From Edaphobacter aggregans DSM 19364 (GTDB lineage: Bacteria; Acidobacteriota; Terriglobia; Terriglobales; Acidobacteriaceae), in contig NZ_KN050790.1 of the NCBI RefSeq assembly GCF_000745965.1, positions 83,084 to 147,083 of the forward strand: 64,000 nt of DNA. The letters are read 5' to 3'. The number at the start of each line of letters is the position of its first letter. Position 1 is the first letter of the stretch. Position numbers and translations under genes: made by a program. Positions 28,660 through 37,126 of the stretch are shown one piece after another. The notes beneath the pieces are model-generated. The model had not been told where the DNA came from. It was given only the letters and a program-made list of their open reading frames with translations, and ran no database searches.

Positions 28660-29451
28660 TCACCAGGCGTGCTGGAACCCATCGCGTTCCGTGAGTCGGA
28701 CCTCGGTATGGAAGAGGTCGCCTAGGCGCTGCTCGGTGAGAAGCTGAGATCTGGGGCCATCGGCGACGATGCGGCCGTCTCTCATCATCAGGATGCGGTC
28801 AATCTCGGGGATGATGTCGGAGACGTGGTGGGTGATGAGCAGAATACCGGTTCCCTGCTGTGCGAGACGGCGGAGCAGGTTGCGTAGCTCGGCCTGAGCG
28901 GCGAGGTCGAGAGCGTTCGAGGGCTCGTCGAGCAGGAGCATCTGTGAGGACGCAACGAGAGCGCGGCCAATCATGATGCGCCGTTGTTGCCCGGCAGACA
29001 TATGTCCGATGAGCGTGTCGCGAAGCGGCTCGGCGTCGATCAGCGCGAGAATCTCGTCGGTGCGGGCGCACATCTCGTCGGTGACCGTGAGATTGGGCCA
29101 GAGGGTGGAACTGGAGAAGAAGCCGGTGAGGACAGCGTCGCGACCGGTGGTGGTGAGGGTGTGACGGCCGGGCGGCTCAGGTGAGACTACGCCGAGGCGC
29201 TTCTTCAGCTCGGTGAGATCCCAGCGGCTGCGGCCGAAGATGCGGACCTCAGTCTCGGGTTGCGCGAGGGGATAACACTCGCAGGTGATGGTCTTGATGA
29301 GCGTGGATTTGCCGCAGCCGTTCGGGCCGAGGATGGCGATGTGCTCGCCGGCGTTGACCGTGAGGTTGATGTCGTGGAGGACGATGGTTTCGCCGCGGGC
29401 AACGTTGACATGAGAGAGGCGCAGGAAGGGCTCGGTTGGAAGCTGGGCCAT
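28660..29451 (-). CDS. ABC transporter ATP-binding protein
   Basis: A 263-residue nucleotide-binding subunit with all catalytic motifs: Walker A GPNGCGKST at about 43-51, a modified signature MSAGQQRR in place of LSGGQ, Walker B MLLLDEPSNALD, and the switch His in LITHH. The Q-loop region reads GVVSPEPPGR. No permease or binding-protein gene is adjacent, so the partner is unknown; it resembles ModF/YfiL-type stand-alone ATPases. The ATG at 29451 lies divergent from the doxX-type gene. The altered signature is unusual but compatible with activity. Confidence 0.85.
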   Translation of the reverse strand: MAQLPTEPFLRLSHVNVARGETIVLHDINLTVNAGEHIAILGPNGCGKSTLIKTITCECYPLAQPETEVRIFGRSRWDLTELKKRLGVVSPEPPGRHTLTTTGRDAVLTGFFSSSTLWPNLTVTDEMCARTDEILALIDAEPLRDTLIGHMSAGQQRRIMIGRALVASSQMLLLDEPSNALDLAAQAELRNLLRRLAQQGTGILLITHHVSDIIPEIDRILMMRDGRIVADGPRSQLLTEQRLGDLFHTEVRLTERDGFQHAW

Positions 29452-29519
29452 GACGTAAGGATAATCGCTTGAGACGAGTTCACGTGTGCAGGCATCGAAT
29501 GGCTAACGACGGAGGATCG

Positions 29520-29948
29520 ATGCCGCTGAGTACATCGACGAACATATCCACAAGCGACGAGGTAATTGCGTACGTGCTGCTGCGCGTTGTCGCCGGCGTG
29601 AATCTGCTGATGCACGGAGTGAGCCGTCTGCTTGCAGGAAAGGACGCGTTCTCTGCTCACTTGGCGGAACAGTTCGCGCATTCGCCGCTTTCGCAGCCGC
29701 TTGTCCATGCGTTCGGAACGGCGCTTCCCGCAATCGAGGGATTGATCGGACTTCTACTACTGATCGGGCTGAAGACGCGCTGGGCCCTGGTTGCTGCGTC
29801 ATTGCTGATGGCGGTGCTGACGTTCGGGTCGTCCCTGGTGCAGGACTGGGCGGCCGCGGGAACGCAGCTGATTTACGCGCTGGTGTTTGCCGTGTTGATG
29901 TTCTTGCGACGATATAACGGATGGTCGCTGGATGGACGCGTTTGCTAA
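29520..29948 (+). CDS. DoxX-family membrane protein
   Basis: A 142-residue protein with four hydrophobic segments and the DoxX/DoxD pattern: VLLRVVAGVNLLMHGVSRL near the start, LPAIEGLIGLLLLIGLKTR in the middle and LIYALVFAVLMFL near the end. DoxX proteins sit in the inner membrane and are linked to redox or thiol homeostasis, but the biochemical role is uncertain. ATG 29520 is chosen because GGAGG lies 5 nt upstream; the open frame begins earlier at 29469 without a ribosome site. It is followed by a cytochrome P450 gene 46 bp downstream in the same direction. Confidence 0.85.
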   Translation: MPLSTSTNISTSDEVIAYVLLRVVAGVNLLMHGVSRLLAGKDAFSAHLAEQFAHSPLSQPLVHAFGTALPAIEGLIGLLLLIGLKTRWALVAASLLMAVLTFGSSLVQDWAAAGTQLIYALVFAVLMFLRRYNGWSLDGRVC

Positions 29949-29994
29949 TGAGGGCAGCCGGGGCGCCTGCAGCTAGACTTGGGGCGGAGGTTCT

Positions 29995-31377
29995 ATGACC
30001 GACGCCGCCCTCGACATACGTCCCGGACGTTCTGCTGCCTACCCTGCCGGTCCACCCTTTCTCACACGTCTGCTTCGTGGAAGACTATTTCGATTGAACG
30101 CGATTGAAGGATTGCGCGAGGCTGCCACGCAGTATGGCGATCTCGTCCACTCGAGAATCTTCGGCCGTCACATCTATCAGCTCAATCATCCTGCGCTGAT
30201 CGAGGACTTTCTAATCCGGGACGCCTCGAAGCATCATCGCGGCCTGGTTATGCAGCGGGCCCGGGCTGTACTGGGTGAGGGCCTGTTGACGAGCGAGGAG
30301 CCGCTGCATATGCGGCAGAGGCGGCTGGCGCAGCCGGCGTTCCTTCGCCAGCGCATCGCGGCGTACGGCGAGGTGATTGGACGGAACAGCCTGGCGATCT
30401 CGCAGAACTGGCAGTCGGGCGCGGTGCGCGATGTTCACGAGGACATGCTCGAGCTTGCGCTCCGCATCGTGGGCAAGTGCCTGTTCGACGTGGACGTGCA
30501 GTCGCGCCGCGAGATTATGACCGTGTCGGCTGCGGTGGACGCGTTCATGGAATTCCTTCCGATTGCGATTCTGCCGTTCTCCGAGCAGATTCAGCGGCTG
30601 CCGCTGCCAGTGATGAAGCGAATCCACAAGGGGCAGGCGGACATGGATGCGATCATCTATGCGATGATCGGCGAGCGTCGGCAGTCGCCGGGCGATCGCG
30701 GGGACCTGCTCTCGATGCTGCTGGAGGCGGTGGACAGCGAGGACCCGTCGGCTCGCATGACGGACGAGCAGGTTCGCGACGAGTGCCTGACGATCATGCT
30801 GGCCGGGCACGAGACGACGGCCAACGCGCTGAGCTTCGCGCTGTGGCTGCTGGCGAAGCATCCTGAGATTCAGCAACGCGTGAACGATGAGGCGTCGAGC
30901 GTGCTTGGTTCGCGCGCCGCAGCCGCGGACGACTACGGGCGGCTGAGCTACACGACGCAGGTGTTCTCTGAGACGATGCGGCTGTATCCGCCGGTCTGGG
31001 CGATTGCGCGGAGCTGTGTGCAGCCTTACGAGATTGCGGGATATCCCATCGCGCGTGGGGCGATTGTGATCGCGCCGCAGTATGTGGTGCACCGCGATGC
31101 TCGTTTCTATCCTGATCCGCTGCGCTTCGATCCGGAGCGGTTCGCGGCGGAGAAGAAGGACAGGCCGCGGTTCGCGTTTTTTCCGTTCGGCGCGGGCAGC
31201 CGGCAGTGCATCGGAGAGGGGCTGGCGTGGATGGAGGGAGTTCTGGCGCTGGCCACGATGGTGCGTGACTGGCGCTTCAGCCTCCCTCCAGACGGAGCCG
31301 GTGAGGTTGAGTTGCAGCCGGCGATCAGCCTGCGGCCGAAGCATGGCGTTCGGCTGCTGGTGGAGCGGCGCGTTTAG
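29995..31377 (+). CDS. Cytochrome P450
   Basis: A 460-residue soluble bacterial P450 monooxygenase. The landmarks are in order: the I-helix oxygen-activation motif AGHETTAN, the K-helix ExxR in ETMRLYPP, the PERF segment, and the heme-thiolate loop FFPFGAGSRQCIGEG with the axial Cys. No N-terminal membrane anchor is seen. ATG 29995 has GGAGG 5 nt upstream. No ferredoxin or reductase gene is adjacent, so its electron donor must lie elsewhere. The overall look is of the CYP102/fatty-acid-like branch of stand-alone bacterial P450s, but the substrate is not predictable from context. Confidence 0.93.
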   Translation: MTDAALDIRPGRSAAYPAGPPFLTRLLRGRLFRLNAIEGLREAATQYGDLVHSRIFGRHIYQLNHPALIEDFLIRDASKHHRGLVMQRARAVLGEGLLTSEEPLHMRQRRLAQPAFLRQRIAAYGEVIGRNSLAISQNWQSGAVRDVHEDMLELALRIVGKCLFDVDVQSRREIMTVSAAVDAFMEFLPIAILPFSEQIQRLPLPVMKRIHKGQADMDAIIYAMIGERRQSPGDRGDLLSMLLEAVDSEDPSARMTDEQVRDECLTIMLAGHETTANALSFALWLLAKHPEIQQRVNDEASSVLGSRAAAADDYGRLSYTTQVFSETMRLYPPVWAIARSCVQPYEIAGYPIARGAIVIAPQYVVHRDARFYPDPLRFDPERFAAEKKDRPRFAFFPFGAGSRQCIGEGLAWMEGVLALATMVRDWRFSLPPDGAGEVELQPAISLRPKHGVRLLVERRV

Positions 31378-31380
31378 AAA

Positions 31381-32136
31381 CTACATCCCTTTGAGGACGG
31401 AGCCGATGACGCCTCCGAGGACGCCACCTTCCGTGGTTTGCTGGACGCGCTCGACCTTCATGTACTCCTGGAGTTGGTGGGCGAGGCGCTGGATGGGCAG
31501 GGTCTGGAGCCAGACGCGGCCGGGGCCTGTGAGCGCGGCGAGGAAGATGCCGTCGCCGCCGAAGATCATGTTGCGGATGCCAGGGACGCGCTGAATCTGG
31601 AAGGAGACGTTGGCGTGGAAGGCTCCGACGTGGCCGGGGTGGACCCGGAGGGTCTCGCCGGGGGCGAGATCCTTGACGATGACCTCGCCGGAGAGCTCGA
31701 GCCAGGCCATTCCCTCGCCCGAGACCTTCTGGAGGAGGAAGCCGTCGCCGCCGAAGATTCCTGCCCCGAGGGACTGCTGGAATCCGACGCCGAGGACGAT
31801 TCCGGCGGTGGCGCAGAGGAAGCCGTGGCGGTGAACCATGTACTCGTGTCCGCTGGCGACCTCGATGGGGACGATGTGCCCGGGGACGCGGGTGGCGAAG
31901 GCGACGGTTCCGGGGGCGCCGTAGGCCCGGTACTCGGTCATGAAGAGGGTTCCGCCGCCGGCGACGCGCTTGAGGACGCCGAGGAGGCCGCCACCGCCGC
32001 CGTGCTGGGTGTGGGTGGTCATCTGGATAGACTGGCTCATCCAGGAGAGCTCACCGGCCTCGGAGATGACGGCGTCGTTGTGATCGAGTGCGAACTCGAG
32101 GACGGGCATGGTGGTTCCGAGGATGCGATGCTGCAT
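31381..32136 (-). CDS. AIM24/TIGR00266-family protein
   Basis: A 251-residue protein of the AIM24 family, a beta-sandwich protein of unknown bacterial function (the eukaryotic AIM24 is mitochondrial). Gly-rich FFGGDGF-like turns, ISEAGELSWMSQSI, and repeated HPGHVGAF and FGGDGIFLA segments are typical. No signal peptide is present. ATG 32136 follows AAGGAG; the frame stays open far upstream across the repeat and terminator region, but that extension has no support. It is convergent with the P450 gene (3 bp between stops). Confidence 0.88.
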   Translation of the reverse strand: MQHRILGTTMPVLEFALDHNDAVISEAGELSWMSQSIQMTTHTQHGGGGGLLGVLKRVAGGGTLFMTEYRAYGAPGTVAFATRVPGHIVPIEVASGHEYMVHRHGFLCATAGIVLGVGFQQSLGAGIFGGDGFLLQKVSGEGMAWLELSGEVIVKDLAPGETLRVHPGHVGAFHANVSFQIQRVPGIRNMIFGGDGIFLAALTGPGRVWLQTLPIQRLAHQLQEYMKVERVQQTTEGGVLGGVIGSVLKGM

Positions 32137-32256
32137 GGATTCTCCTTGCTGACGTAGGCGAGTATACCGTACCCCCTCCCCACCAAAAGTATGCAAAGTC
32201 TTCGAAAGAGAGACTTTAGGTTGGTACTTCGGTTTTGAGGGGCCTTTTAAAGGCGG

Positions 32257-32284
32257 AAGCCCGGCGGTGGCCGGGCTTTTCTTT
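32257..32284 (+). terminator. Rho-independent terminator-like hairpin, plus strand
   Basis: AAGCCCGGC (32257-32265) and GCCGGGCTT (32270-32278) pair perfectly around a GGTG loop and run straight into TTCTTTA. It is a textbook hairpin plus U tract on the plus strand. No plus-strand gene ends nearby (the P450 stop is 880 bp away, beyond an opposing gene), so what it terminates is unclear. Confidence 0.65.
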
Positions 32285-32420
32285 ACTCCTGATCTAAGAG
32301 TAACAGGCGGTGTCAAGAGTTCGGGTGTGGAAATGTGGCTGGCGGGCTGGATTGGCGCGGGTATGGGGCGATGGCTCGACTGCAATGGCTCGGGGCGGCT
32401 CGTCACTTTTACAAACCGCA

Positions 32421-32473
32421 GATCCTTCGACTTCGCGGCTCGCTGGCGCGAGCTGCTTCGCTCAGGATGACAC
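32421..32473. repeat. Imperfect inverted repeat of the CCTTCGACTTCGC/GCTCAGGATGA type
   Basis: GATCCTTCGACTTCGCGG at the left and CTTCGCTCAGGATGA at the right flank GCTCGCTGGCGCGAGC, giving a long imperfect stem. On the opposite strand it reads as the proline/serine-rich nonsense peptides often predicted next to acidobacterial genes. I recall closely related intergenic repeats in many such genomes; only one copy is in this window. Confidence 0.5.
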
Positions 32474-32510
32474 TTGAAAGAAGGATGTGCTTCGATCTGG
32501 GTTGCGTTTG

Positions 32511-33371
32511 ATGGTCGGAACGGCGTCTGATTTCGGCATGGGCCTTGAAGAGCGGCGGGAGGCATTCGGGAGGAAGATGGCCGCGAGCGCGGACGCGGGG
32601 GAGGAGAGTGCGATTGCGAGGGTGTTTGCCTCGACGCCGCGTGAGGCGTTTTTGGGGCCGCCGCCGTGGAGGATCTTCGGGGAGCGGGAGGACGGGGGCG
32701 AGATGATCGACGACCCTGTGCTGCTGTACCAGGATGTTCTGGTTCAGCTGAAGGGGGAGGCGGCGATCAATAACGGCCAGCCGAGTCTTCATGCGATCTG
32801 CCTGGCGGCCTTGCATATGAGACCCGTGGAGACCGCGGTGCATGTAGGAGCGGGGACGGGATACTACACATCGATGCTGGCGCAGCTGGTGGGGCCGGAG
32901 GGGCGGGTGGAGGCCTACGAGATCGAGGCGGATCTGGCGTGGAGGGCGGCGGAGAATCTGCGCAGGATGCCGTGGGTGAGGGTGCATGCGGGGTCGGGAA
33001 CGGTGGGGCCGCTACCGGAGTGCGATGCGCTGTATGTGAGCGCGGGAGCAACGGCTCCGCTGGAAGTGTGGCTGGATGCGCTGAAGCCAGGAGGGAGGCT
33101 GCTGTTTCCGCTGACTCCGGATGAGGGTGCCGGGGCGATGCTGCTGGTGACACGGCTGCCGGAGGGATATGCAGCGAGATTTCTGTGCGGGGCGAAGTTT
33201 GTGGGCTGCGTGGGGGCTCGGGAGGCGTGGGCAGAGAGGAGGTTGGCGGAGTGTTTTCGCAGGGGATACGCCGGACGGGTGCGGTCGTTGTGGCGGGATG
33301 ATGAGCCAGATGAGACGGCGTGGTGCGTGGGGGATGGATGGTGGCTTTCGGCGCGGCAGGTGGGGGCGTGA
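32511..33371 (+). CDS. Protein-L-isoaspartate O-methyltransferase-like protein
   Basis: SAM-dependent methyltransferase of 286 residues. The PCMT pattern is ESAIARVFASTPREAFLGP near the start, NNGQPSLHAICLAAL, then the SAM-binding motif I VHVGAGTGYYTSMLAQLVG, RVEAYEIEADL, and DALYVSAGATAPLEVWLDALKPGGRLLFPL. It is longer than classical PCMT (about 210 residues) because of an extra C-terminal region, so its substrate may not be isoaspartate. ATG 32511 is chosen; GTG 32487 preceded by AAGGAT is an alternative that adds 8 residues. Confidence 0.8.
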   Translation: MVGTASDFGMGLEERREAFGRKMAASADAGEESAIARVFASTPREAFLGPPPWRIFGEREDGGEMIDDPVLLYQDVLVQLKGEAAINNGQPSLHAICLAALHMRPVETAVHVGAGTGYYTSMLAQLVGPEGRVEAYEIEADLAWRAAENLRRMPWVRVHAGSGTVGPLPECDALYVSAGATAPLEVWLDALKPGGRLLFPLTPDEGAGAMLLVTRLPEGYAARFLCGAKFVGCVGAREAWAERRLAECFRRGYAGRVRSLWRDDEPDETAWCVGDGWWLSARQVGA

Positions 33372-33501
33372 TGGTGCGCTTCGCGCAATGGCAGTTGATG
33401 AGTTGATGCAATGAAACCGCATTTCGGCTGTCACCGCTCAATCGGGTGGTGGACTGGGATTTGTTCTTCGAATAAGGTTTCGGGGGACGAAAAGGAGGGC
33501 T

Positions 33502-34209
33502 ATGAGGCGTCGCGAGTTTGTGAGGACGATGGTGACGGCGGCAGCGGCACCGAAGCTGTTGCTGGCGCAGAGTCAGAATCCTGCACCTCCGCCGCCTGCA
33601 CCGGTACCGTGGACCGTGGGGTTGACTCCGGCTACGCCTGTGCCGACGGTGCAGGTTGCGGAGGCGGTGGCTGAGGGAGAGCTGAGGTTCTTTACGCCGG
33701 TGCAGATGGCTACGCTGACGCGGCTGAGCGATGTTCTGATGCCGCCGATCGGCAGCAAGCCGGGCGCGGTGTCGGCTGGGGTTCCGGCGTTTCTGGATTT
33801 TCTGGTGGGTGAGTCTCCTGCGGACAGGAAGCAGATGTATCAGGGTGGGCTGGACTGGCTGGATGCCGAGGCGAAGAAGAGGTACTCGCAGCCATTTGCG
33901 AAGCTGGATGCGGTGCAGGCGGATGCGTTGTTGAAGCCGTGGCTGCGGACGTGGATGTCGGATCATCCGCCGCTGGAGAAACATGCCGACTTCATCAATG
34001 TGGCGCATACGGATATTCGCGCGGCGACGGTCAACTCGAAGCCGTGGAACGATGCACCGGCGGAGGGCGCGCAGGAGCGGACGCAGGTGGCACTGTACTG
34101 GTATCCGATTGAGCCGGATCCGTACTGCATGCGGAGCAAGGCTACTCCGGTGCCGAAGCGAGGAACGAAGCCGACGCAGCCGGGTACGGAGATCCGGCGC
34201 AACTACTGA
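33502..34209 (+). CDS. Gluconate 2-dehydrogenase subunit 3-type, Tat-exported
   Basis: Small accessory subunit of a membrane/periplasmic dehydrogenase. MRRREFVRTMVTAAAAPKLLLAQ is a twin-arginine signal with a helical core and AQ cleavage region. The mature part contains FFTPVQMATLTRLSDVLMPPI, LDFLVG and DWLDAEAKKRY, typical of the family. In known systems this subunit escorts the catalytic flavoprotein through the Tat system. The GMC-type catalytic subunit follows 30 bp downstream and has no signal of its own, consistent with that role. The usual cytochrome c subunit is absent. Confidence 0.88.
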   Translation: MRRREFVRTMVTAAAAPKLLLAQSQNPAPPPPAPVPWTVGLTPATPVPTVQVAEAVAEGELRFFTPVQMATLTRLSDVLMPPIGSKPGAVSAGVPAFLDFLVGESPADRKQMYQGGLDWLDAEAKKRYSQPFAKLDAVQADALLKPWLRTWMSDHPPLEKHADFINVAHTDIRAATVNSKPWNDAPAEGAQERTQVALYWYPIEPDPYCMRSKATPVPKRGTKPTQPGTEIRRNY

Positions 34210-34239
34210 GTATCGAGACGGGTGAGACGGGCGAGGACT

Positions 34240-35811
34240 ATGCGAGAGGAAGCAGCAGAGGTGTTGATTATCGGCTCGGGCCATGCGGGTGGGATGGCGG
34301 CGAAGGTTCTGACGGAGACGGGCATCTCGTGCCTAATGTTGAACGCGGGGCCGATTGTGGATGTGGCCAAAGACGCGGAGAGGAAGCCGGCGTATGAGCT
34401 TCCCTATCGCGGATTCAAGCCGCCGGGGCGTCTGACGCATGTGTTTCAGTCGAACGAGTTCAACGCGAATGTGTGGGTGGATGAGCAGGAGGTTCCGTAC
34501 ACGTTCGCTCCTCAGAATCCCTACAACTGGGTGCGGGTGCGGTTGTTTGGCGGGCGGTCGCTGTTCTGGTCGCGGCAGTCGTTCCGGTTGAGCGACTACG
34601 AGTTCAAGGCGAGGTTGCGGGATGGTTTCGGCGAGGACTGGCCGATCGCGCTGGAGGATGTGGCTCCGTACTACTCGCGCGTGGAGGAGATCTTCCAGGT
34701 GCATGGGAGGAACGAGGGCTTACCGCAGTATCCGGACGGGAACTTTATCGACGAGGAGCCGGAGTGGCCGACGTCAATGGTGCGGTTTGCCGAGGCGGGC
34801 AAGAAGATGGGAGTGCCGGTGTGCCGGCAGAGAAGTTCGCATGGACGCGACGGACTGGCGAGCTCAGTGAACCTTCTGCTGCCGGATGCGTTTGCGACGG
34901 GCAAGCTGGAGGCAGTGGAGAACGCTGTCGTCCGGAACCTGACGGTGGACAGGCAGACCGGGCTGGTGAATGGAGCGAACTTTGTCGACCGGCTGACGCG
35001 GAGGGAGATGTCGGTGAAGGCGAAGCGCGTGGTGCTGGCGGCGGGGACGCTCGAGAGCACGCGGCTGCTGATGAACTCGGGGCTGGGGAACTCGAGCGGC
35101 GTGATGGGGCACTACTTGATGGATCAGATCTACGGCGCGGGGATTACGTGCTCGGTGCCGGAGGCGCGGGGCGGAAAAGCGACGAGGGAGGTTATGGGAG
35201 GGACGGCGCTGGTGCCGCGGTTCCGCAACATTACGACGAAGGCGGATGGGTTTCTTCGTGGATATGCGCTGAATGTGACGAGCCGGCTGGGTGCTCTGGA
35301 GGCGCGGAACTTCGCGGCTTATGGAGCGGAGCTGCAGAAGAAGATGGATGAATACTACGGCAGCGCGTTCTACATGACGATTATGGGCGAGGTGCTGGGC
35401 CGGTACGAGAATCTTGTGCGCATCAACAAGGATGTGGTGGATGCGTGGGGGATTCCGGTGCTGGATATCCAGACGAAGTACACGGACAACGAGTACAACA
35501 TGGCGAAGGACGCAGTGAAGACGTGCGTAGCGATGTCGGAGTCGGCGGGGTTCGAGGTGCTGTCAAAGAACGAGCAGCCGAATCCGCCGGGCTACAGCAT
35601 TCACGAGGTGGGGACCTGCAGGATGGGGGATGATCCGAAGAAGAGCGTTCTGAACAAGTGGAACCAGAGCCACGACATCAAGAATCTCTTCGTGGTGGAT
35701 GGGGCGTGCTTTACGAGCGCGGGATGGCAGAACCCGACGATGACCATTCTTGCGCTGTCGATGCGCGCGTCGGAGTACATGGCGGACGAGATACGGCAGG
35801 GCAATATCTAG
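34240..35811 (+). CDS. GMC-family FAD-dependent dehydrogenase
   Basis: Flavin-dependent oxidation of a sugar or alcohol; 523 residues from ATG 34240. The FAD-binding dinucleotide fold VLIIGSGHAGGMAAKVL is at the start, FGGRSLFWSRQSFR lies in the attachment-loop region, and the C-terminus has HEVGTCRMGDDPKKS and the GMC-end GACFTSAGWQNPTMTILALSMRASEYM. ATG 34240 follows GCGAGG with good spacing and replaces the GTG at 34222. Lacking a signal peptide, it is likely exported as a complex with the preceding subunit 3. The substrate could be gluconate, another aldonate or a sugar; sequence alone does not decide. Confidence 0.9.
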   Translation: MREEAAEVLIIGSGHAGGMAAKVLTETGISCLMLNAGPIVDVAKDAERKPAYELPYRGFKPPGRLTHVFQSNEFNANVWVDEQEVPYTFAPQNPYNWVRVRLFGGRSLFWSRQSFRLSDYEFKARLRDGFGEDWPIALEDVAPYYSRVEEIFQVHGRNEGLPQYPDGNFIDEEPEWPTSMVRFAEAGKKMGVPVCRQRSSHGRDGLASSVNLLLPDAFATGKLEAVENAVVRNLTVDRQTGLVNGANFVDRLTRREMSVKAKRVVLAAGTLESTRLLMNSGLGNSSGVMGHYLMDQIYGAGITCSVPEARGGKATREVMGGTALVPRFRNITTKADGFLRGYALNVTSRLGALEARNFAAYGAELQKKMDEYYGSAFYMTIMGEVLGRYENLVRINKDVVDAWGIPVLDIQTKYTDNEYNMAKDAVKTCVAMSESAGFEVLSKNEQPNPPGYSIHEVGTCRMGDDPKKSVLNKWNQSHDIKNLFVVDGACFTSAGWQNPTMTILALSMRASEYMADEIRQGNI

Positions 35812-35827
35812 TCCGCCATGGACAGGG

Positions 35828-36862
35828 TTAGCTGACGTCGCTCCAGTCGAGGATGACCTTGCCGGAGTTTCCGGAGCGCATGGCATCGAAGCCTGCCTCA
35901 TAGTCACGCCAGTTGAGGCGATGGGTGACGACGCCGGAGATATCGAGGCCGCTCTGGAGCATGACGGTCATCTTGTACCAGGTCTCGTACATCTCGCGGC
36001 CGTAGATGCCACGGAGGGTGAGCTGGTTGAAGACGACCTGGTTCCAGTCGATGGCGATGTGTTCGGAGGGGATGCCGAGCATGGCGATCTTGGCGCCGTG
36101 GCTCATGTTGATGAGCATCTCGCGGAAGGCGGCGGGGTTGCCGGACATCTCGAGGCCGACGTCGAAGCCCTCGTGCATGTGGAGTTGCTTCTGAATCTCT
36201 TTGAGCGGCGTGACGCGGGGGTCGACGGCGAGGGTGACGCCGACCTTGGTGGCGAGATCGCGGCGGTACTGGTTGGGATCGGAGATGACAACAAAGCGCG
36301 CGCCGGCGTGGCGGGCGACGGCGGCGGCCATGATGCCGATGGGGCCGGCTCCGGTGACGAGGACGTCTTCGCCGAGGACCGGGAAGGCGAGCGCGGTGTG
36401 GACCGCATTGCCGAGGGGGTCGAAGATGGCGGCGATCTCATGCTTGATGCCGTTGGCATGCTGCCAGATGTTGGACATGGGCAGAACGATGTACTCGGCG
36501 AAGGCGCCGTCGCGGTTGACGCCGACGCCGAGGGTGTGGGCGCAGAGGTGGCGGCGTCCGGCGAGGCAGTTGCGGCAGCGACCGCAGACGACGTGGCCTT
36601 CGCCGGAGACGAGTTGGCCTCGGGAGAGGTCGGTGACGTTGGAGCCGAAGTCGACGACCTCGCCGACGAACTCGTGACCGATGACGAGGCCCTGGCGGAT
36701 GGTGGAGCTGGCCCAGGCATCCCAGTCGTAGATGTGGAGGTCGGTGCCGCAGATGCCAGTGGCGAGGACGCGGATCTTGACGTCGTTGATGCCCATCTCG
36801 GGCTCAGGGACGTCCTGGAGCCAGAGGCCGCGCTCGGCGCGGCTTTTGACGAGTGCCTTCAC
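35828..36862 (-). CDS. tdh: L-threonine 3-dehydrogenase
   Basis: NAD-dependent oxidation of threonine to 2-amino-3-ketobutyrate. The 344-residue medium-chain dehydrogenase shows the catalytic-zinc motif CGTDLHIYDWD, GHEFVGEVVD, the structural-zinc Cys set CGRCRNCLAGRRHLC and the NAD site VLVTGAGPIGIMA. The IYDWDAWA and MYETWYKM segments are typical of Tdh and not of other alcohol dehydrogenases. The partner ligase kbl is not beside it. It is transcribed against the oxidation-enzyme cluster around it and ends 16 bp from the GMC gene. Confidence 0.95.
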   Translation of the reverse strand: MKALVKSRAERGLWLQDVPEPEMGINDVKIRVLATGICGTDLHIYDWDAWASSTIRQGLVIGHEFVGEVVDFGSNVTDLSRGQLVSGEGHVVCGRCRNCLAGRRHLCAHTLGVGVNRDGAFAEYIVLPMSNIWQHANGIKHEIAAIFDPLGNAVHTALAFPVLGEDVLVTGAGPIGIMAAAVARHAGARFVVISDPNQYRRDLATKVGVTLAVDPRVTPLKEIQKQLHMHEGFDVGLEMSGNPAAFREMLINMSHGAKIAMLGIPSEHIAIDWNQVVFNQLTLRGIYGREMYETWYKMTVMLQSGLDISGVVTHRLNWRDYEAGFDAMRSGNSGKVILDWSDVS

Positions 36863-37126
36863 GGGGAGTGCCTTTCAGTGTTCGTGAGACTACGGCCGAT
36901 TGGAGACGGCAATTCTGACGGTGCACAATGCATCGCCATTATGGATTCTACCTGCGAGGCGAGAGTAGGGCCAATGCTTGAGACAGGGATAAGGCATTTG
37001 ACGTAGCGGCAATTTGTGCGTTACTGACGTGCCGTTGATATGCGATGATCGTTGCCAAAGCAGCGCAGGCATTGACGTTTTCGCGGCTCGCAGGGTCGCA
37101 GGGATGAGCGTTGCAACGAGCAGAGT

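Larger units (their letters stand above)
32137..32510. other. Intergenic region with hairpin and repeat
   Basis: A 374-bp gap between the AIM24 and PCMT-like genes. It contains the stem-loop and the TCCTTCGACTTCGC/GCTCAGGATGA repeat described separately, plus the palindrome CCTTTTAAAGG just before the hairpin. No convincing gene is seen; the open frames on either strand run through the repeat. Confidence 0.6.

Noticed and set aside
30211..31344. Minus-strand frame opposite the P450 gene
   Set aside because: Shadow frame; Arg/His/Leu-rich translation with no domain.
32767..34284. Minus-strand 505-codon frame opposite the PCMT-like and gluconate-dehydrogenase genes
   Set aside because: Spans two plus-strand genes and the gap between them, Arg/Pro/His-rich, no recognisable domain.
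35750..37006. Plus-strand frame of 418 codons opposite tdh
   Set aside because: Antisense of a clear threonine dehydrogenase; its acidic, low-complexity peptide is typical of a shadow frame.
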